A DNA stretch of 64,000 nt, from NCBI GenBank assembly GCA_002413045.1, contig DHWF01000027.1, positions 34,745 through 98,744 of the forward strand. Direction: 5' to 3'. The translations under genes were made by a program, and so were the position numbers. A model generated the notes under the pieces. The model saw only the letters and a program-made list of their open reading frames with translations. It did not search any database and was not told the origin of the DNA. Of the stretch, positions 49,413 through 58,093 are shown piece after piece (the stretch's first letter is position 1; each line of letters starts with the position of its first letter). This stretch comes from Chloroflexi bacterium UBA5189 (lineage in GTDB: Bacteria > Chloroflexota > Limnocylindria > Limnocylindrales > CSP1-4).

Positions 49413-50396
49413 CTAGTACGCCGCGAGCTTGCGGATGCCGTCGGCGATCTTCTCGGGGTTGACCATGAACCAGTCCTCGAGAACGTGGTTGTACGGGACG
49501 CCCGGGACGTCCGGGCCAGCCACGCGAGAGACCGGGCCGTCGAGGTAGTCGAACGCCTCCTCGGCGACGATCGCGGCGAGCTCCGCCCCGTAGCCCAGGA
49601 ACTTGTTGTCCTCGTAGACGATCAGGCACTTGCCGGTCTTCTTGACCGACGACAGGATCGTCTCCTTGTCGAGCGGGCGGAGCGTCCGCAGGTCGACGAC
49701 CTCGACGCTGATCCCCTCCTCCGCCACGACGTCGGCGGCCTCCAGGGCGTAGTGGGCCATCAGGCCGTAGGCGAGGATCGTGATCTGCGTGCCGGGGTGC
49801 GTGATCGCCGCCTTGCCAAGCGGCACGAGGTAGTCCGTCGCGGGCACGTCGCCGCGGACGGATCGATACATCTTCTTGTGCTCGAAGTACAGCACGGGGT
49901 CCTCGTCACGGATCGATGACCGGAGCAGGCCCGCCGCGTCATAGGGCGTCGACGGGATGACGACCTTCAGGCCCGGCACGTGGGTGAAGAACGCCTCGAC
50001 CGACTGCGAGTGATAGAGCGCCCCGTGGACCCCGCCGCCGTACGGCGCCCGGACCGTCATCGGCACGCCGAACCCGTTGTTCGAGCGGTAGCGCATCCGG
50101 GCCGCCTCGGACACGAGCTGGTTGAAGGCCGGGAAGATGAAGTCGGCGAACTGGATCTCGGCGATGGGGCGGAGGCCGTTCATTGCCGCCCCGATCGACG
50201 TGCCGATGATCATCGACTCGGACAGCGGCGTGTCGATGACGCGATCCTCGCCGAACTCGGCATACAGCCCATCGGTCGCCAGGAACACGCCGCCCTTCAG
50301 CCCGACGTCCTCGCCGAGCAGGATCACGGACTCGTCGCGCCGCATCTCCTCGGCCATCGTCTCGCGGATCGCCTCGATGAACGTCTTCAGCGCCAT
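49413..50396 (-). CDS. 2-oxoacid dehydrogenase E1 beta subunit
   Basis: The 327-aa protein is a full-length E1beta: LLGEDVGLKGGVFLATDGLY, DTPLSESMIIGTSIGAAMNG, FADFIFPAFNQLVSEAARMR and VIPSTPYDAAGLLRSSI mark the TPP-binding and subunit-interface regions. The GGGVHGALYHSQSVEAFFTH segment holds the invariant His-Ser-Gln. It resembles branched-chain/acetoin-type E1beta. Its ATG overlaps the E1alpha stop by one base (TGATG), so the two subunits are made in step. Confidence 0.93.
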   Translation of the reverse strand: MALKTFIEAIRETMAEEMRRDESVILLGEDVGLKGGVFLATDGLYAEFGEDRVIDTPLSESMIIGTSIGAAMNGLRPIAEIQFADFIFPAFNQLVSEAARMRYRSNNGFGVPMTVRAPYGGGVHGALYHSQSVEAFFTHVPGLKVVIPSTPYDAAGLLRSSIRDEDPVLYFEHKKMYRSVRGDVPATDYLVPLGKAAITHPGTQITILAYGLMAHYALEAADVVAEEGISVEVVDLRTLRPLDKETILSSVKKTGKCLIVYEDNKFLGYGAELAAIVAEEAFDYLDGPVSRVAGPDVPGVPYNHVLEDWFMVNPEKIADGIRKLAAY

Positions 50397-51556
50397 CAGT
50401 CCACCGCGCCTTCGGCCGCGGACGCGTCACCTTCGTGGCCCTCGAGCCCGTGGCCGGCGCCGAAGCCCCACGTCGGCGGCGTCTCGCCCGGCCAGTCCTC
50501 GGCGAACACCCACTTCATCGCCGTGTCCGGCGTCGGGTCGGCGGCGCTCTCGGCGTATTCGGTCGCCTCGTCGATGTCGGCCTTGACCTCGGCGGCGATG
50601 CTCGCCTCGAGCTCCTCGGTCAGGACGCCGGCGTCGCGCAGCTCGGCACGGAAGCGCGGCAGCGGATCCTCACCCTTCAGCCCCTCGAGCTCCTCAGCCG
50701 AGCGGTACTTCGTCTGCTGGTCATCGGAGGAGTGCGCGGTCAGGCGGATGACCTTGGCTTCGATCAGCGTTGGGCCGTCGCCGCGCCGCGCCCGATCCAC
50801 CGCCTCCTTCGCCGCGCGATAGCAGGCGAGCACGTCCGCGCCGTCGACGATCACGCCCGGGATGCCGTAGCCGGAAGCGCGCGCCGCCACGTCCGGCACC
50901 GCGAGCTGCTTCGAGACCGGCACGCTGATCGCGTAGCCGTTGTTCTCGACGCACAGGATGAACGGCAGCTTGTGGATCGCCGCGAAGTTGAGGCCCTCGT
51001 GGACGTCGCCCTGGTTGGAGCTGCCCTCGCCCATCGAGGTCAGCGCGACCTGGCCGGTCTTGCGGATCTTCGCCGCGAGCGCGATCCCGACCGCGTGCAG
51101 CATCTGGGTCGCCACCGGCGACGACAGCGAGACGAGGTTGTTCGCCACGTTCCCGTAGTGGCCCGGCATCTGGCGGCCGCCGGACGAGAGGTCGATCGCC
51201 TTGGCGTACTGGGCGGTGAGGATGTCCCGAGCCTCCATGCCGAAGGTGAGGCACGTGGCGATCGAGCGATAGAACGGCGCGATCCAGTCCTTGCCGCGCT
51301 CGAGCGGCCACGCGATCGCGGCCTGGGCGCCCTCATGGCCCTGGCCGCTGATCACGAACGGGATCCGGCCGGCTCGATTCAGGATCCACATCCGCTCGTC
51401 GACCGCCCGCGCTGTCGCGATGACCTTGTACATCCCGATCAGGTCGGCGTCGGTCAGCCCAACCGAGGCAGCAAGCTTCGAGACGCCCGGGCCGGACTTC
51501 GCGGCCGAGCCGGCTGCCGCCTTCGCGGTCGACTTCGCGGTCGACTTCGTCGCCAT
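50396..51556 (-). CDS. 2-oxoacid dehydrogenase E1 alpha subunit (branched-chain type)
   Basis: The 386-aa protein carries the TPP motif GEGSSNQGDVHEGLNFAAIH followed by VENNGYAIS, and GQGHEGAQAAIAWPLE at the front. The GEG (rather than GDG) start of the TPP motif and the RIPFVISGQG segment fit the branched-chain 2-oxoacid dehydrogenase family. The first ~28 residues are a Lys/Ala-rich tail (STAKSTAKAAAGSAAK), not part of the fold. It decarboxylates the 2-oxoacid with E1beta and passes the acyl group to E2. ATG 51556 overlaps the upstream lpd stop by TGATG. Confidence 0.93.
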   Translation of the reverse strand: MATKSTAKSTAKAAAGSAAKSGPGVSKLAASVGLTDADLIGMYKVIATARAVDERMWILNRAGRIPFVISGQGHEGAQAAIAWPLERGKDWIAPFYRSIATCLTFGMEARDILTAQYAKAIDLSSGGRQMPGHYGNVANNLVSLSSPVATQMLHAVGIALAAKIRKTGQVALTSMGEGSSNQGDVHEGLNFAAIHKLPFILCVENNGYAISVPVSKQLAVPDVAARASGYGIPGVIVDGADVLACYRAAKEAVDRARRGDGPTLIEAKVIRLTAHSSDDQQTKYRSAEELEGLKGEDPLPRFRAELRDAGVLTEELEASIAAEVKADIDEATEYAESAADPTPDTAMKWVFAEDWPGETPPTWGFGAGHGLEGHEGDASAAEGAVD

Positions 51557-52992
51557 CAGAAGTTGATCGACCGGCCGTCGACGGCCAGCGCCGCCTCGCC
51601 GATGATCTCGGAGAAGGTCGGGTGCGGGTGGGTCGAGCCGCCAATCTCCCACGGCGTCGCCTCGAGGTGAGCCGCGAGCGTGGCTTCTGCGATCAGGTCC
51701 GTGGCGTGTGGCCCGATGACGTGGACGCCGAGCGTGTCGCCCGTCTCCGTGTTGCCGATGACCTTCGCGAAGCCCTCGTACTCGCCGCCGATAATCGCCT
51801 TGGCGATCGCCTGGAACGGCACCTTGCCGACCTTGTACGGCAGCCCGCGCTCCTGGCACTGCTGCTCGGTGAGCCCCACCGATGCGATCTCCGGCCGGCA
51901 GTAGGTCGCCCGCGGCTGCTCGACGTAGTCCATCGCGTGGACGTCCTTGTCGCCGGCAATCGTGTGGGCCGCGATCAGCCCTTCGTGTCCCGCGGTGTGC
52001 GCGAGCATCAGCCCGCCGACCGCGTCACCGATCGCGTAGAGGTGCGGCTCGCGCGTCCGCATCGTGCGCAGGTCCACCTTCACGAAGCCGCGTTCCAGCT
52101 CGGCGCGTGTCGATTCGAGCCCGACGTTCTCGACGTTCGGCGCCCTGCCGGTCGCGACGAGGAGCAGCTCGGCGGTGAGATTCGCCGCTTCCTTGCCCTC
52201 CGGGCCGACGTCCATCGAGACGCCGGTCTTCGTCACCTTGACCGCCTTCGTGTCGAACCGGGCGCCGGTCATCACCGTCATGCCGCGGCGGGTGAAGCTC
52301 CGCTCCAGCGCCTGGCTGACCTCGCGGTCCTCGAGTGGCACGAGCGTCGGGAGGTACTCGAGCAGCGTGACCTTGACGCCGAGGTCGTGATACATCGACG
52401 CGAACTCGACACCAACCGCCCCGGCCCCAACGACGATCACGTCCTTGGGCAGCGTGCTCGAGGTCAGCACGTCGTCCGAGGTGACGATGCGCTTGCCGTC
52501 CAGCTCCAGGCCTGGCAGCGACTTGACCCGAGAGCCCGTCGCCAGGATCACGTCGGTCCCCTGGAGTACACGCTCGCCGCCCGGGTTGTCCGCATCGGGC
52601 GTCATCTCGACGCGCACGTGCGTGGGCCCGTCGAGCCGGCCCTTGCCCTGGATCCAGGTGACCTTGTTCTTGTCGATCAGGCTCTTGAGCCCGGTCCACA
52701 GCCGCTTGACGACCTGGTCGCGGCGCTCCGCCATGCGGGCGTAGTCGAGCACGGGGTCGCCGACCTCGATGCCGTACTCCTTGGCGTGGCGGATGCGATC
52801 GGCGAAGGCAGCGGACTCGAGCAGCGCCTTCGTGGGGATGCAGCCGATGTGGAGGCAGGTGCCGCCGATCTTCGCCTGGTCGACGAGGGCGACCTTCAGC
52901 CCGAGCTGCGCGGCGCGGAATGCGGCGGTGTAGCCGCCGGTTCCTGCGCCGAGGACGACGAGATCGAAGTCGTTAGAAGAGCCGACAGCCAT
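51556..52992 (-). CDS. lpdA: dihydrolipoamide dehydrogenase (E3)
   Basis: The 478-aa flavoprotein has the FAD-binding VVLGAGTGGYTAAFRAAQLG, the redox-active disulfide GGTCLHIGCIPTKALLES (Cys in CxxxxC), a NAD-binding VVGAGAVGVEFASMYHDLG and the C-terminal active-site HPHPTFSEIIGEAAL. Length is standard. It reoxidises dihydrolipoyl-E2 with NAD. It is the first gene of the lpd-E1alpha-E1beta-E2-lipA operon on the minus strand; the promoter should lie in the 88 bp before PlsY's start on the opposite strand (53081). Confidence 0.95.
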   Translation of the reverse strand: MAVGSSNDFDLVVLGAGTGGYTAAFRAAQLGLKVALVDQAKIGGTCLHIGCIPTKALLESAAFADRIRHAKEYGIEVGDPVLDYARMAERRDQVVKRLWTGLKSLIDKNKVTWIQGKGRLDGPTHVRVEMTPDADNPGGERVLQGTDVILATGSRVKSLPGLELDGKRIVTSDDVLTSSTLPKDVIVVGAGAVGVEFASMYHDLGVKVTLLEYLPTLVPLEDREVSQALERSFTRRGMTVMTGARFDTKAVKVTKTGVSMDVGPEGKEAANLTAELLLVATGRAPNVENVGLESTRAELERGFVKVDLRTMRTREPHLYAIGDAVGGLMLAHTAGHEGLIAAHTIAGDKDVHAMDYVEQPRATYCRPEIASVGLTEQQCQERGLPYKVGKVPFQAIAKAIIGGEYEGFAKVIGNTETGDTLGVHVIGPHATDLIAEATLAAHLEATPWEIGGSTHPHPTFSEIIGEAALAVDGRSINF

Positions 52993-53080
52993 CGCTGCGG
53001 ATGGTACGGCGCAGGCCTCGATCTACGCAGACGGTGGATGTATCCTCGGCTGCGGTGCGCACGCTTTCGCGAGCCGTTCG

Positions 53081-53737
53081 ATGACGCTCGAGGCGCTGCT
53101 CCTGCGCGCCGTCCTGGTCGCCGGCGGCTACCTCGCGGGCTCGATCCCGGTGGGCGTGCTCGTCGCGCGGGCCAGCGGCGGCCCCGATCCGCGGACCATC
53201 GGCTCCGGCCGGACGGGCGGCACGAACGCGCTCCGCGCCCTCGGCCGGAAGTGGGCAGCGGTCGTCGTGGCGGGCGATCTCGCCAAGGGCGCGGTGCCCG
53301 TCCTGCTCACCCGGCTCGTGACCGGCGGCGACTCCACCGCCGAGGTCCTCGTCGCAGCCGCGGCTGTCGCGGGCTCGGTTCGCTCGATCTTCCTCGGGTT
53401 CCGCGGTGGTCGCGGGGTGGGCACGGGGGTCGGAACCATGCTCGTCATCCAGCCACTCGCGGTCGTGCTCGCGGCGCCCGTCTTTTTCCTCGTGATCGTC
53501 GCGACGCGCTACGTCTCTCTCGGGTCACTGCTCGGCTCCGCGGCGATGTTCCCGGCGATGCTGCTGATCTGGGCCATCGCCTCCGGCTGGGTCGCGCCGG
53601 CGTACCTCGTCTGGGCGGCCGTCGGCCCGGTGCTGATCTGGGTCGCGCACGCGGACAACATCGACCGCCTCCTCCACGGCACCGAGCGCAAGTTCGATCT
53701 CGGCCTCCTCGGCGGCCGACGCTCGGGTGGTGCCTGA
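53081..53737 (+). CDS. PlsY-like acyl-phosphate:glycerol-3-phosphate acyltransferase, divergent
   Basis: The 218-aa protein has five hydrophobic segments and PlsY's order: PDPRTIGSGRTGGTNALR (35-52) and LGFRGGRGVGTG (105-116). Compared with the consensus GSGNxGATN and GHxxPVFxxFKGGKGVAT, several key residues are changed: N to R (44), P to T, and the GH...PVF block reads AGSVRSIF. Lysines of the GGKG motif are arginines. These are the loops that bind acyl-phosphate and glycerol-3-phosphate, so the enzyme may be specialised or weakly active. It is the only plsY-like gene in the window; its neighbour upstream is lpdA on the other strand. Confidence 0.8.
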   Translation: MTLEALLLRAVLVAGGYLAGSIPVGVLVARASGGPDPRTIGSGRTGGTNALRALGRKWAAVVVAGDLAKGAVPVLLTRLVTGGDSTAEVLVAAAAVAGSVRSIFLGFRGGRGVGTGVGTMLVIQPLAVVLAAPVFFLVIVATRYVSLGSLLGSAAMFPAMLLIWAIASGWVAPAYLVWAAVGPVLIWVAHADNIDRLLHGTERKFDLGLLGGRRSGGA

Positions 53738-53755
53738 GGCATCCAGATTACGGCG

Positions 53756-53789
53756 GCGCCCCCGCCGCGACCATCGCGGGCGGGGGCGC
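53756..53789. terminator. strong bidirectional hairpin after plsY
   Basis: GCGCCCCCGCC (53756-53766) pairs with GGCGGGGGCGC (53779-53789), and inside it GCGA (53767-53770) pairs with TCGC (53774-53777) around a CCA loop with a single bulged G. It lies between the convergent stops of plsY (53737) and the propeller gene (53847). There is no T run, but the 15 base pairs make it a probable shared terminator. Confidence 0.7.
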
Positions 53790-53846
53790 TGGTGCCGGAC
53801 CGCTCGGGGCTCGAGAGCGGCCCCCGGTGATAAACGATTTGATCGA

Positions 53847-55472
53847 CTACGGCGCCGCCGCGAAGAAGGCGTCCGACCCGCTGCGGCAGGTACCTGCGAA
53901 GCAGGCGGTCTCGCGGAGATCGGTCCAGTACGCGACGACGTGCCCGTTGGCCGTCGCCGCGATGTTCGAGTAGTCGCCGATGAACGAGGTGGCGTGCGGG
54001 AACGAGTTGTTCACCGTTGCTGCGAACCAGCGGTCGCCCTGCGTCGGGTCCGAGGCAACCGTCGAGACGGCGGCCGACGTGAAGGCAAGAGTCCCGGAGC
54101 CGGTCTCCGTCGCTACGGAATAGTTGTACAGGTGGTTCGCCGCGTCGGCGCTGCGGTCGAAGTAGCCGATCCGCAGGATGCCCTTGGAGTCGTAGGCACC
54201 CCACGGCATGAATTGGTCACCCGGGAGGGCCAGCGAAACCGGGAAAGACCAGGTGGCGCCACTGTCCGTCGACTGGCTGACGACCACATCGGAGTTGGTG
54301 ATCGCCGAATACGGGTCGGCCGGTGCCGGGGTCGCGCTGTTCCGCATGTCTGACCAGACCACGGCGAGGTGCGCCGAGTTCTTGGGGTCGGTGGTGATGT
54401 TGCCGGCCGCCCACGACCGGAACAGGCTGTCCTGGTAGGTCTGGCGGCCGAAGGCGATCGGGTAGTCGGTCCCGCCGTCAATGACCGTCGCGACCTTGAT
54501 CGGCGCGCCGAGCGCGAGGCCCGTCGTCGGGCTGACCTTGACGACCTCGTAGTCGTCGCGGCCGGTGTCGAGGTCGGTCGTGTTCAGGAATGCGACCGCG
54601 ATCGAGTCGCCAGCCACGGTCGGAACCGAGACGAACGCCTCGTCGAGGTTGCCCGAGATGACGTGCGGCGTCGACCATTTCGCGCCGTAGTCGTGCGTTA
54701 CCGACGCGTAGATCCTGGCGCTGATGAAGCTGCCGCTCTTGCCGAGCCTGAAGTCGCCGTACGTCACGATGGCGTTGCCGGCGCCCCACGCGGCGATGTA
54801 CTCCTTGTCGAGCGAGTCGCCGACGCTGCCAAAGTTGCCGCTGCCCGAGGCGACCTTGACCGAAGCCCAGGTCTTGCCCCCATCGCCGGAGTTGGCGACG
54901 AGGACATCGGGCGCCTGCGCATTGGTCAGCCCGACGAAGCGGAAGCCGAGCGTCGCATAGTAGGCATGCCCGCTCGCGTCGAAGGCCACCGACGGGTCGC
55001 CCGTCGCCTGGTACGTCGAGTGGAACAGGATCGGGTACTCGGACCATTGCGTGCCGCCATCGAACGTGACGTGCGCACGCGACAGCACCGTCTCGGTGAC
55101 GTGGCCGCCCGAGTTGAACCCGAGCTGGTAGTCATTCGCGCCGCCGAGGATGTTGTTCGCGTTCGTGGGGTTGATCGCGATCGAGGTCTCGTTGTGCGGG
55201 CCGGGAGTGGCCTCGCAGTCGGTGTTGGCATTCGCGCCCTGCGGCGGGCCGATGCACAGCTTCTGGCCGGGCTTCAACGAGCCATCGGTGCCGAAAACCG
55301 CGCTGGTGACCGGAGCAGGTGCATCCATCACGTTGTGGACGAAATCGATCGGCTGGACATTGTCGCCGCCGTCCCCCAGCACCGGGCTGCCGGCCCCCAT
55401 CGCGAGGACGATCAATCCGCCGGTCGCGACCATCGCAAGGAACCGGCGCGGCGAGTGTTTCCCGTGAATCAT
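53847..55472 (-). CDS. secreted sialidase/BNR-like beta-propeller protein
   Basis: The 541-aa protein begins with a charged N-terminus and a hydrophobic segment (FLAMVATGGLIVLAMGAGSP, about 11-30), a signal peptide. The mature part has BNR/Asp-box-like blades: VTFDGGTQWSEYP, GDGGKTWASV, THDYGAKWSTP, STDSGATWSFP, all with the S/T-x-D-x-G-x-x-W type loop. No catalytic Arg triad of sialidases was recognised, so the function may be glycan binding rather than hydrolysis. The ATG 55472 has GGAGG 7-8 nt upstream. It is a single gene, convergent with plsY. Confidence 0.83.
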   Translation of the reverse strand: MIHGKHSPRRFLAMVATGGLIVLAMGAGSPVLGDGGDNVQPIDFVHNVMDAPAPVTSAVFGTDGSLKPGQKLCIGPPQGANANTDCEATPGPHNETSIAINPTNANNILGGANDYQLGFNSGGHVTETVLSRAHVTFDGGTQWSEYPILFHSTYQATGDPSVAFDASGHAYYATLGFRFVGLTNAQAPDVLVANSGDGGKTWASVKVASGSGNFGSVGDSLDKEYIAAWGAGNAIVTYGDFRLGKSGSFISARIYASVTHDYGAKWSTPHVISGNLDEAFVSVPTVAGDSIAVAFLNTTDLDTGRDDYEVVKVSPTTGLALGAPIKVATVIDGGTDYPIAFGRQTYQDSLFRSWAAGNITTDPKNSAHLAVVWSDMRNSATPAPADPYSAITNSDVVVSQSTDSGATWSFPVSLALPGDQFMPWGAYDSKGILRIGYFDRSADAANHLYNYSVATETGSGTLAFTSAAVSTVASDPTQGDRWFAATVNNSFPHATSFIGDYSNIAATANGHVVAYWTDLRETACFAGTCRSGSDAFFAAAP

Positions 55473-55702
55473 GCGGACGCCTCCAATGCTGTCCAGGCGT
55501 CCCGCGAGCCCTCCTGCGGGGCGCTCCAAGGCTGGCCGATGCGAGGCCGGCTAGACAGGGATACGCCTCCGGCCACTACCCGGATCGCGACCAGCGGCGC
55601 GATCGGTGTTGCAACGGCGTGGCAACCGGCGCCGCGCGCATTTCGCGGGGGTTAGCCCACCGAGTGCAATGCCGCCGCCGCTTCCAAGGGCCTTCTCGAT
55701 GC
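55473..55702. promoter_or_regulatory. divergent upstream region of the propeller and membrane-protein genes
   Basis: This 230-bp gap is flanked by two divergent starts. It contains CCCGC with a later GCGGG (hairpin-like around 55501-55522) and a GGCC-rich stretch. No riboswitch, repeat array or clear promoter box could be identified. Confidence 0.25.
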
Positions 55703-56827
55703 ATGGACCGCCGTGCGAGCTGCGTACGCTCCTTCGATGTCCGCCTCTCCGAAGCCGCGCTGCGCGCCGTGACCATCCTCATCTCGGTGTTCGGCTTCGC
55801 TGGTCGCTTCGCCGGTGACCTCCTGACGACGTCCCTCGGCTGGGCCAGCAGCCTGTTGTTCGGCCGCGTGCCGAGATCCCACCAGGTGCTCCTGGTCCTG
55901 ATGATGGCGTTCTCGTTCCTGTGGTTGATCCTGGTGCTGGCGCTGCTGCTACCGGCCGTCGCCTCGTTCCTGCTGGCGGCCACGCCGCACCCGCCGTTCG
56001 TCGATCAGCAGCTGTTGGGCATTGCGATCCTGTTCAGCGTGCTGTTCGTGCCGCTTGGCGTCGGCGCCGCGGGCTACCTCGTGCCGGCGGAGGGCGATCG
56101 GCCCGGTGGCCTGGCGATCGTCCGCGACGTCCTGCGGGGCTACGTGCTGGCGCCGCTCCTCAGCGGCATCCTGATCTTCCTCGCCGGCGTGGGCATCGTC
56201 CGCAAGGTCCGCAGCCGTCGCCACGGCTGGTCGGACATCCACGTTCCGATCGTCATGAAGCCAGGTGGCTATGACACGGTGGTCCACGATCTGGTCGACG
56301 CCCTCGCGAGCGCCGGCCTCGAGGTCTCCGCGCGGGACGCGCCACGGGTGCTCACCGCCCCGGCCGCCCTGCTGACGGCGGTCGCGGGCGAGAACGTCCG
56401 GAAGCTCAGGCCGGATCGCCTGGTCGAGGTCGGCGGACGCGACCTCCGGATCGGCGCCTACCCGTCGGACATCGCGATCTCGGGAACGACGCTGAATAGA
56501 ACCCGCGCCCGAGCAGCGATCCTGAGCCGGCTGACGACCAGCGCGGCGCACCTCACGACGAGCGAGGAGGCCCAGCGGATCGAGGATGCGATCGCGAAGG
56601 TGGCGGCGTCGGACGGCGCGCTGCGGGCCAGGCTCGGCGCTCCGGCGCAGGCGCACATGGACGACATCGACGAGAAGCTCGTGAGCGCGCCGATTCCCAC
56701 CGACGAATGGGACATCCTGTATCGGATCCGGCTCCAGGTCGAACGCGACCTGCTGATCGGGTCCAGGCCCGGGACCGAGTTTCCGGGGCGCGAGGAGCTC
56801 GCCGTTTCAAGACGCGCAGGTTCCTGA
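55703..56827 (+). CDS. multi-pass membrane protein
   Basis: The 374-aa product has four hydrophobic helices in the first ~165 residues (for example VLLVLMMAFSFLWLILVLAL and GIAILFSVLFVPLGVGAAGY, then LLSGILIFLAGVGIV). A soluble cytosolic part follows, with IPFIV-like HVPIVMKPGGYDTVVHDLVD and a long charged C-terminal half that looks helical (LTTSEEAQRIEDAIAKVAAS). The ATG 55703 is one of several options; no strong ribosome site was found. No family is recognised. It is convergent with a VOC gene. Confidence 0.7.
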   Translation: MDRRASCVRSFDVRLSEAALRAVTILISVFGFAGRFAGDLLTTSLGWASSLLFGRVPRSHQVLLVLMMAFSFLWLILVLALLLPAVASFLLAATPHPPFVDQQLLGIAILFSVLFVPLGVGAAGYLVPAEGDRPGGLAIVRDVLRGYVLAPLLSGILIFLAGVGIVRKVRSRRHGWSDIHVPIVMKPGGYDTVVHDLVDALASAGLEVSARDAPRVLTAPAALLTAVAGENVRKLRPDRLVEVGGRDLRIGAYPSDIAISGTTLNRTRARAAILSRLTTSAAHLTTSEEAQRIEDAIAKVAASDGALRARLGAPAQAHMDDIDEKLVSAPIPTDEWDILYRIRLQVERDLLIGSRPGTEFPGREELAVSRRAGS

Positions 56828-56861
56828 CCGGGTCCCGCGTCCTCGCCCGCGGGTGCGCGGC

Positions 56862-57269
56862 TCAGCCTCGGCGCGGCGGCCAGAACAACGGCTGATCCTT
56901 CTCGTAGATCGTGATCCGATACCCGTCGGGATCTGCCATCGAGAACTGCCGCCCGAACGGCCCATCAAACGGTTCGACGACGATCGGAACGCCGTCCGCG
57001 ACCGCCCGCTCATAGAGTGCCTGGGCGTCGCTGGCTCGCCACCACAGCTGGATGCTCGTCGCTTCGGGCGATGGCCCGGGAAGACCGGGCCGCCGAGCCG
57101 ATGACAGGGCCAGCGTCGGCCAGCCAACGAACACCGCGGAGTCCGGGCCGAAGTCGAACGTGTCCCGCATGCCGCCGAGGTACCGCTCATAGAAAGCGGC
57201 GGACCCTTGGACATCGGTGACGGCGATCGAGATGAATCCCGGGCTCGGAGTTACGACGGTGCCTGGCAT
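56862..57269 (-). CDS. VOC (glyoxalase/bleomycin-resistance fold) protein
   Basis: The 135-aa protein has the vicinal-oxygen-chelate pattern: PGFISIAVTDVQGSAAFYER at the start, a middle strand with LWWRASDAQALYERAVADG, and GRQFSMADPDGYRITIYEK at the end. ATG 57269 was chosen because AAGGAG lies 9 nt upstream. VOC proteins bind a metal and act as lyases, dioxygenases or antibiotic-binding proteins; metal ligands are not all obvious here. The function is not assignable. Confidence 0.8.
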   Translation of the reverse strand: MPGTVVTPSPGFISIAVTDVQGSAAFYERYLGGMRDTFDFGPDSAVFVGWPTLALSSARRPGLPGPSPEATSIQLWWRASDAQALYERAVADGVPIVVEPFDGPFGRQFSMADPDGYRITIYEKDQPLFWPPRRG

Positions 57270-57352
57270 GTCCAAGGTCTCCTTGCCGCTTCCGCGGCGC
57301 TTATGACTCGAGGTAGCGTCGCGGAAAACCTGGCTCGGCGCCCAGAATCGAA

Positions 57353-57381
57353 AGACCCGAGGCGGCTGACGCCCCGGGTCT
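57353..57381 (-). terminator. terminator-like hairpin downstream of the zinc protein gene
   Basis: AGACCCG (57353-57359) pairs with CGGGTCT (57375-57381), and GGCG (57361-57364) with CGCC (57370-57373), around loop GCTGA with one mismatch. On the minus strand the hairpin comes after the zinc gene's stop and is followed by TTTC. A second hairpin, CGCGGATC / GATCCGCG (57403-57410 with 57418-57425), lies just before it on that strand. Confidence 0.55.
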
Positions 57382-57461
57382 CCTGGTTACTGGCTCTGGT
57401 TCCGCGGATCTTCGTGCGATCCGCGTGCCGAGAGGAGTGCTAGAGAGTGATGAGGTTCTGA

Positions 57462-57854
57462 CTAGCCCCGCATCGTGCGGAAGCAGTCGGAGCAATAGAC
57501 GGGCTTGCCGCTCGTCGGGCGGAACGGGACCTTGGCCTCGTTGCCGCAGTTCGAGCAGGTGGCGCTGAACATCTCCCGCGGGCCGCGGTCGTAGCCGCCG
57601 CCACCGCCGGAGCTGTAGCCACCGCCGGAGCTGTAGCCACCAGAGCCACCGCCCCCGCCGTAGCTGCCGGCATCGCCGTAGCCCGACGAGTAGCCGGCGC
57701 CGCTGGACTGGCGGGCGGCCTTGCGGGCAGCTCGGTCAGTCGGGCAACGACGGGGCTCGGTGAAGCCACGCTGGGCGTAGAAATCCTGCTCGCTTGCGGT
57801 GAACACGAACTGCTGTCCGCAATCCGCACACGTCAGGGTCTTGTCGCTGTACAA
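57462..57854 (-). CDS. CxxC zinc-binding protein with Gly/Ser/Tyr-rich linker
   Basis: The 130-aa protein starts at TTG 57854, whose ribosome site GAGGAG lies just upstream. The N-terminal part (YSDKTLTCADCGQQFVFTAS, EQDFYAQRGFTEPRRCP) matches a family usually having CxxC...CxxC; here the second pair reads CPTD, so the fourth ligand is missing. Residues about 51-92 are low-complexity Gly/Ser/Tyr (GYSSGYGDAGSYGGGGGSGG). A second intact zinc site follows (Cys100/103/121/124, SNCGNEAKVPFRPTSGKPVY). The two zinc modules around a disordered linker suggest nucleic-acid binding or condensate behaviour; that is inference. Confidence 0.75.
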   Translation of the reverse strand: MYSDKTLTCADCGQQFVFTASEQDFYAQRGFTEPRRCPTDRAARKAARQSSGAGYSSGYGDAGSYGGGGGSGGYSSGGGYSSGGGGGYDRGPREMFSATCSNCGNEAKVPFRPTSGKPVYCSDCFRTMRG

Positions 57855-57858
57855 AAGA

Positions 57859-57920
57859 ACTCCTCTCGTCTGACCAGCCGCGATCCCCGCTCGGGTTCTC
57901 GCGTCAGCCGTGAGAGGAGT
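57859..57920 (-). promoter_or_regulatory. 5' leader hairpin that can sequester the ribosome-binding site
   Basis: On the minus strand the Shine-Dalgarno GAGAGGAGT (complement of 57859-57867) can pair with ACTCCTCTC (complement of 57912-57920). Inside this 9-bp stem, CTGAC/GTCAG (57870-57874 with 57903-57907) add five pairs, with a further nested CCCG/CGGG hairpin. The structure covers the ribosome site of the zinc protein and could be a thermosensor or ligand-responsive leader. No known riboswitch class was recognised. Confidence 0.45.
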
Positions 57921-58093
57921 CCGGTTTCGAGGTGGTCTACGCGTATTCGCCGTCACGACCGTGCCGTGACATTGGGCGATGCGCAGGATAGGCCATTCTC
58001 AGGAACCTGCCTAGCCCTGAATTCACGCACGGCCCCGCTGTGTGCGATCTCGACTCGATCGCCGCCCGAAACGGCCTGGCAGGAACCGGCCCA

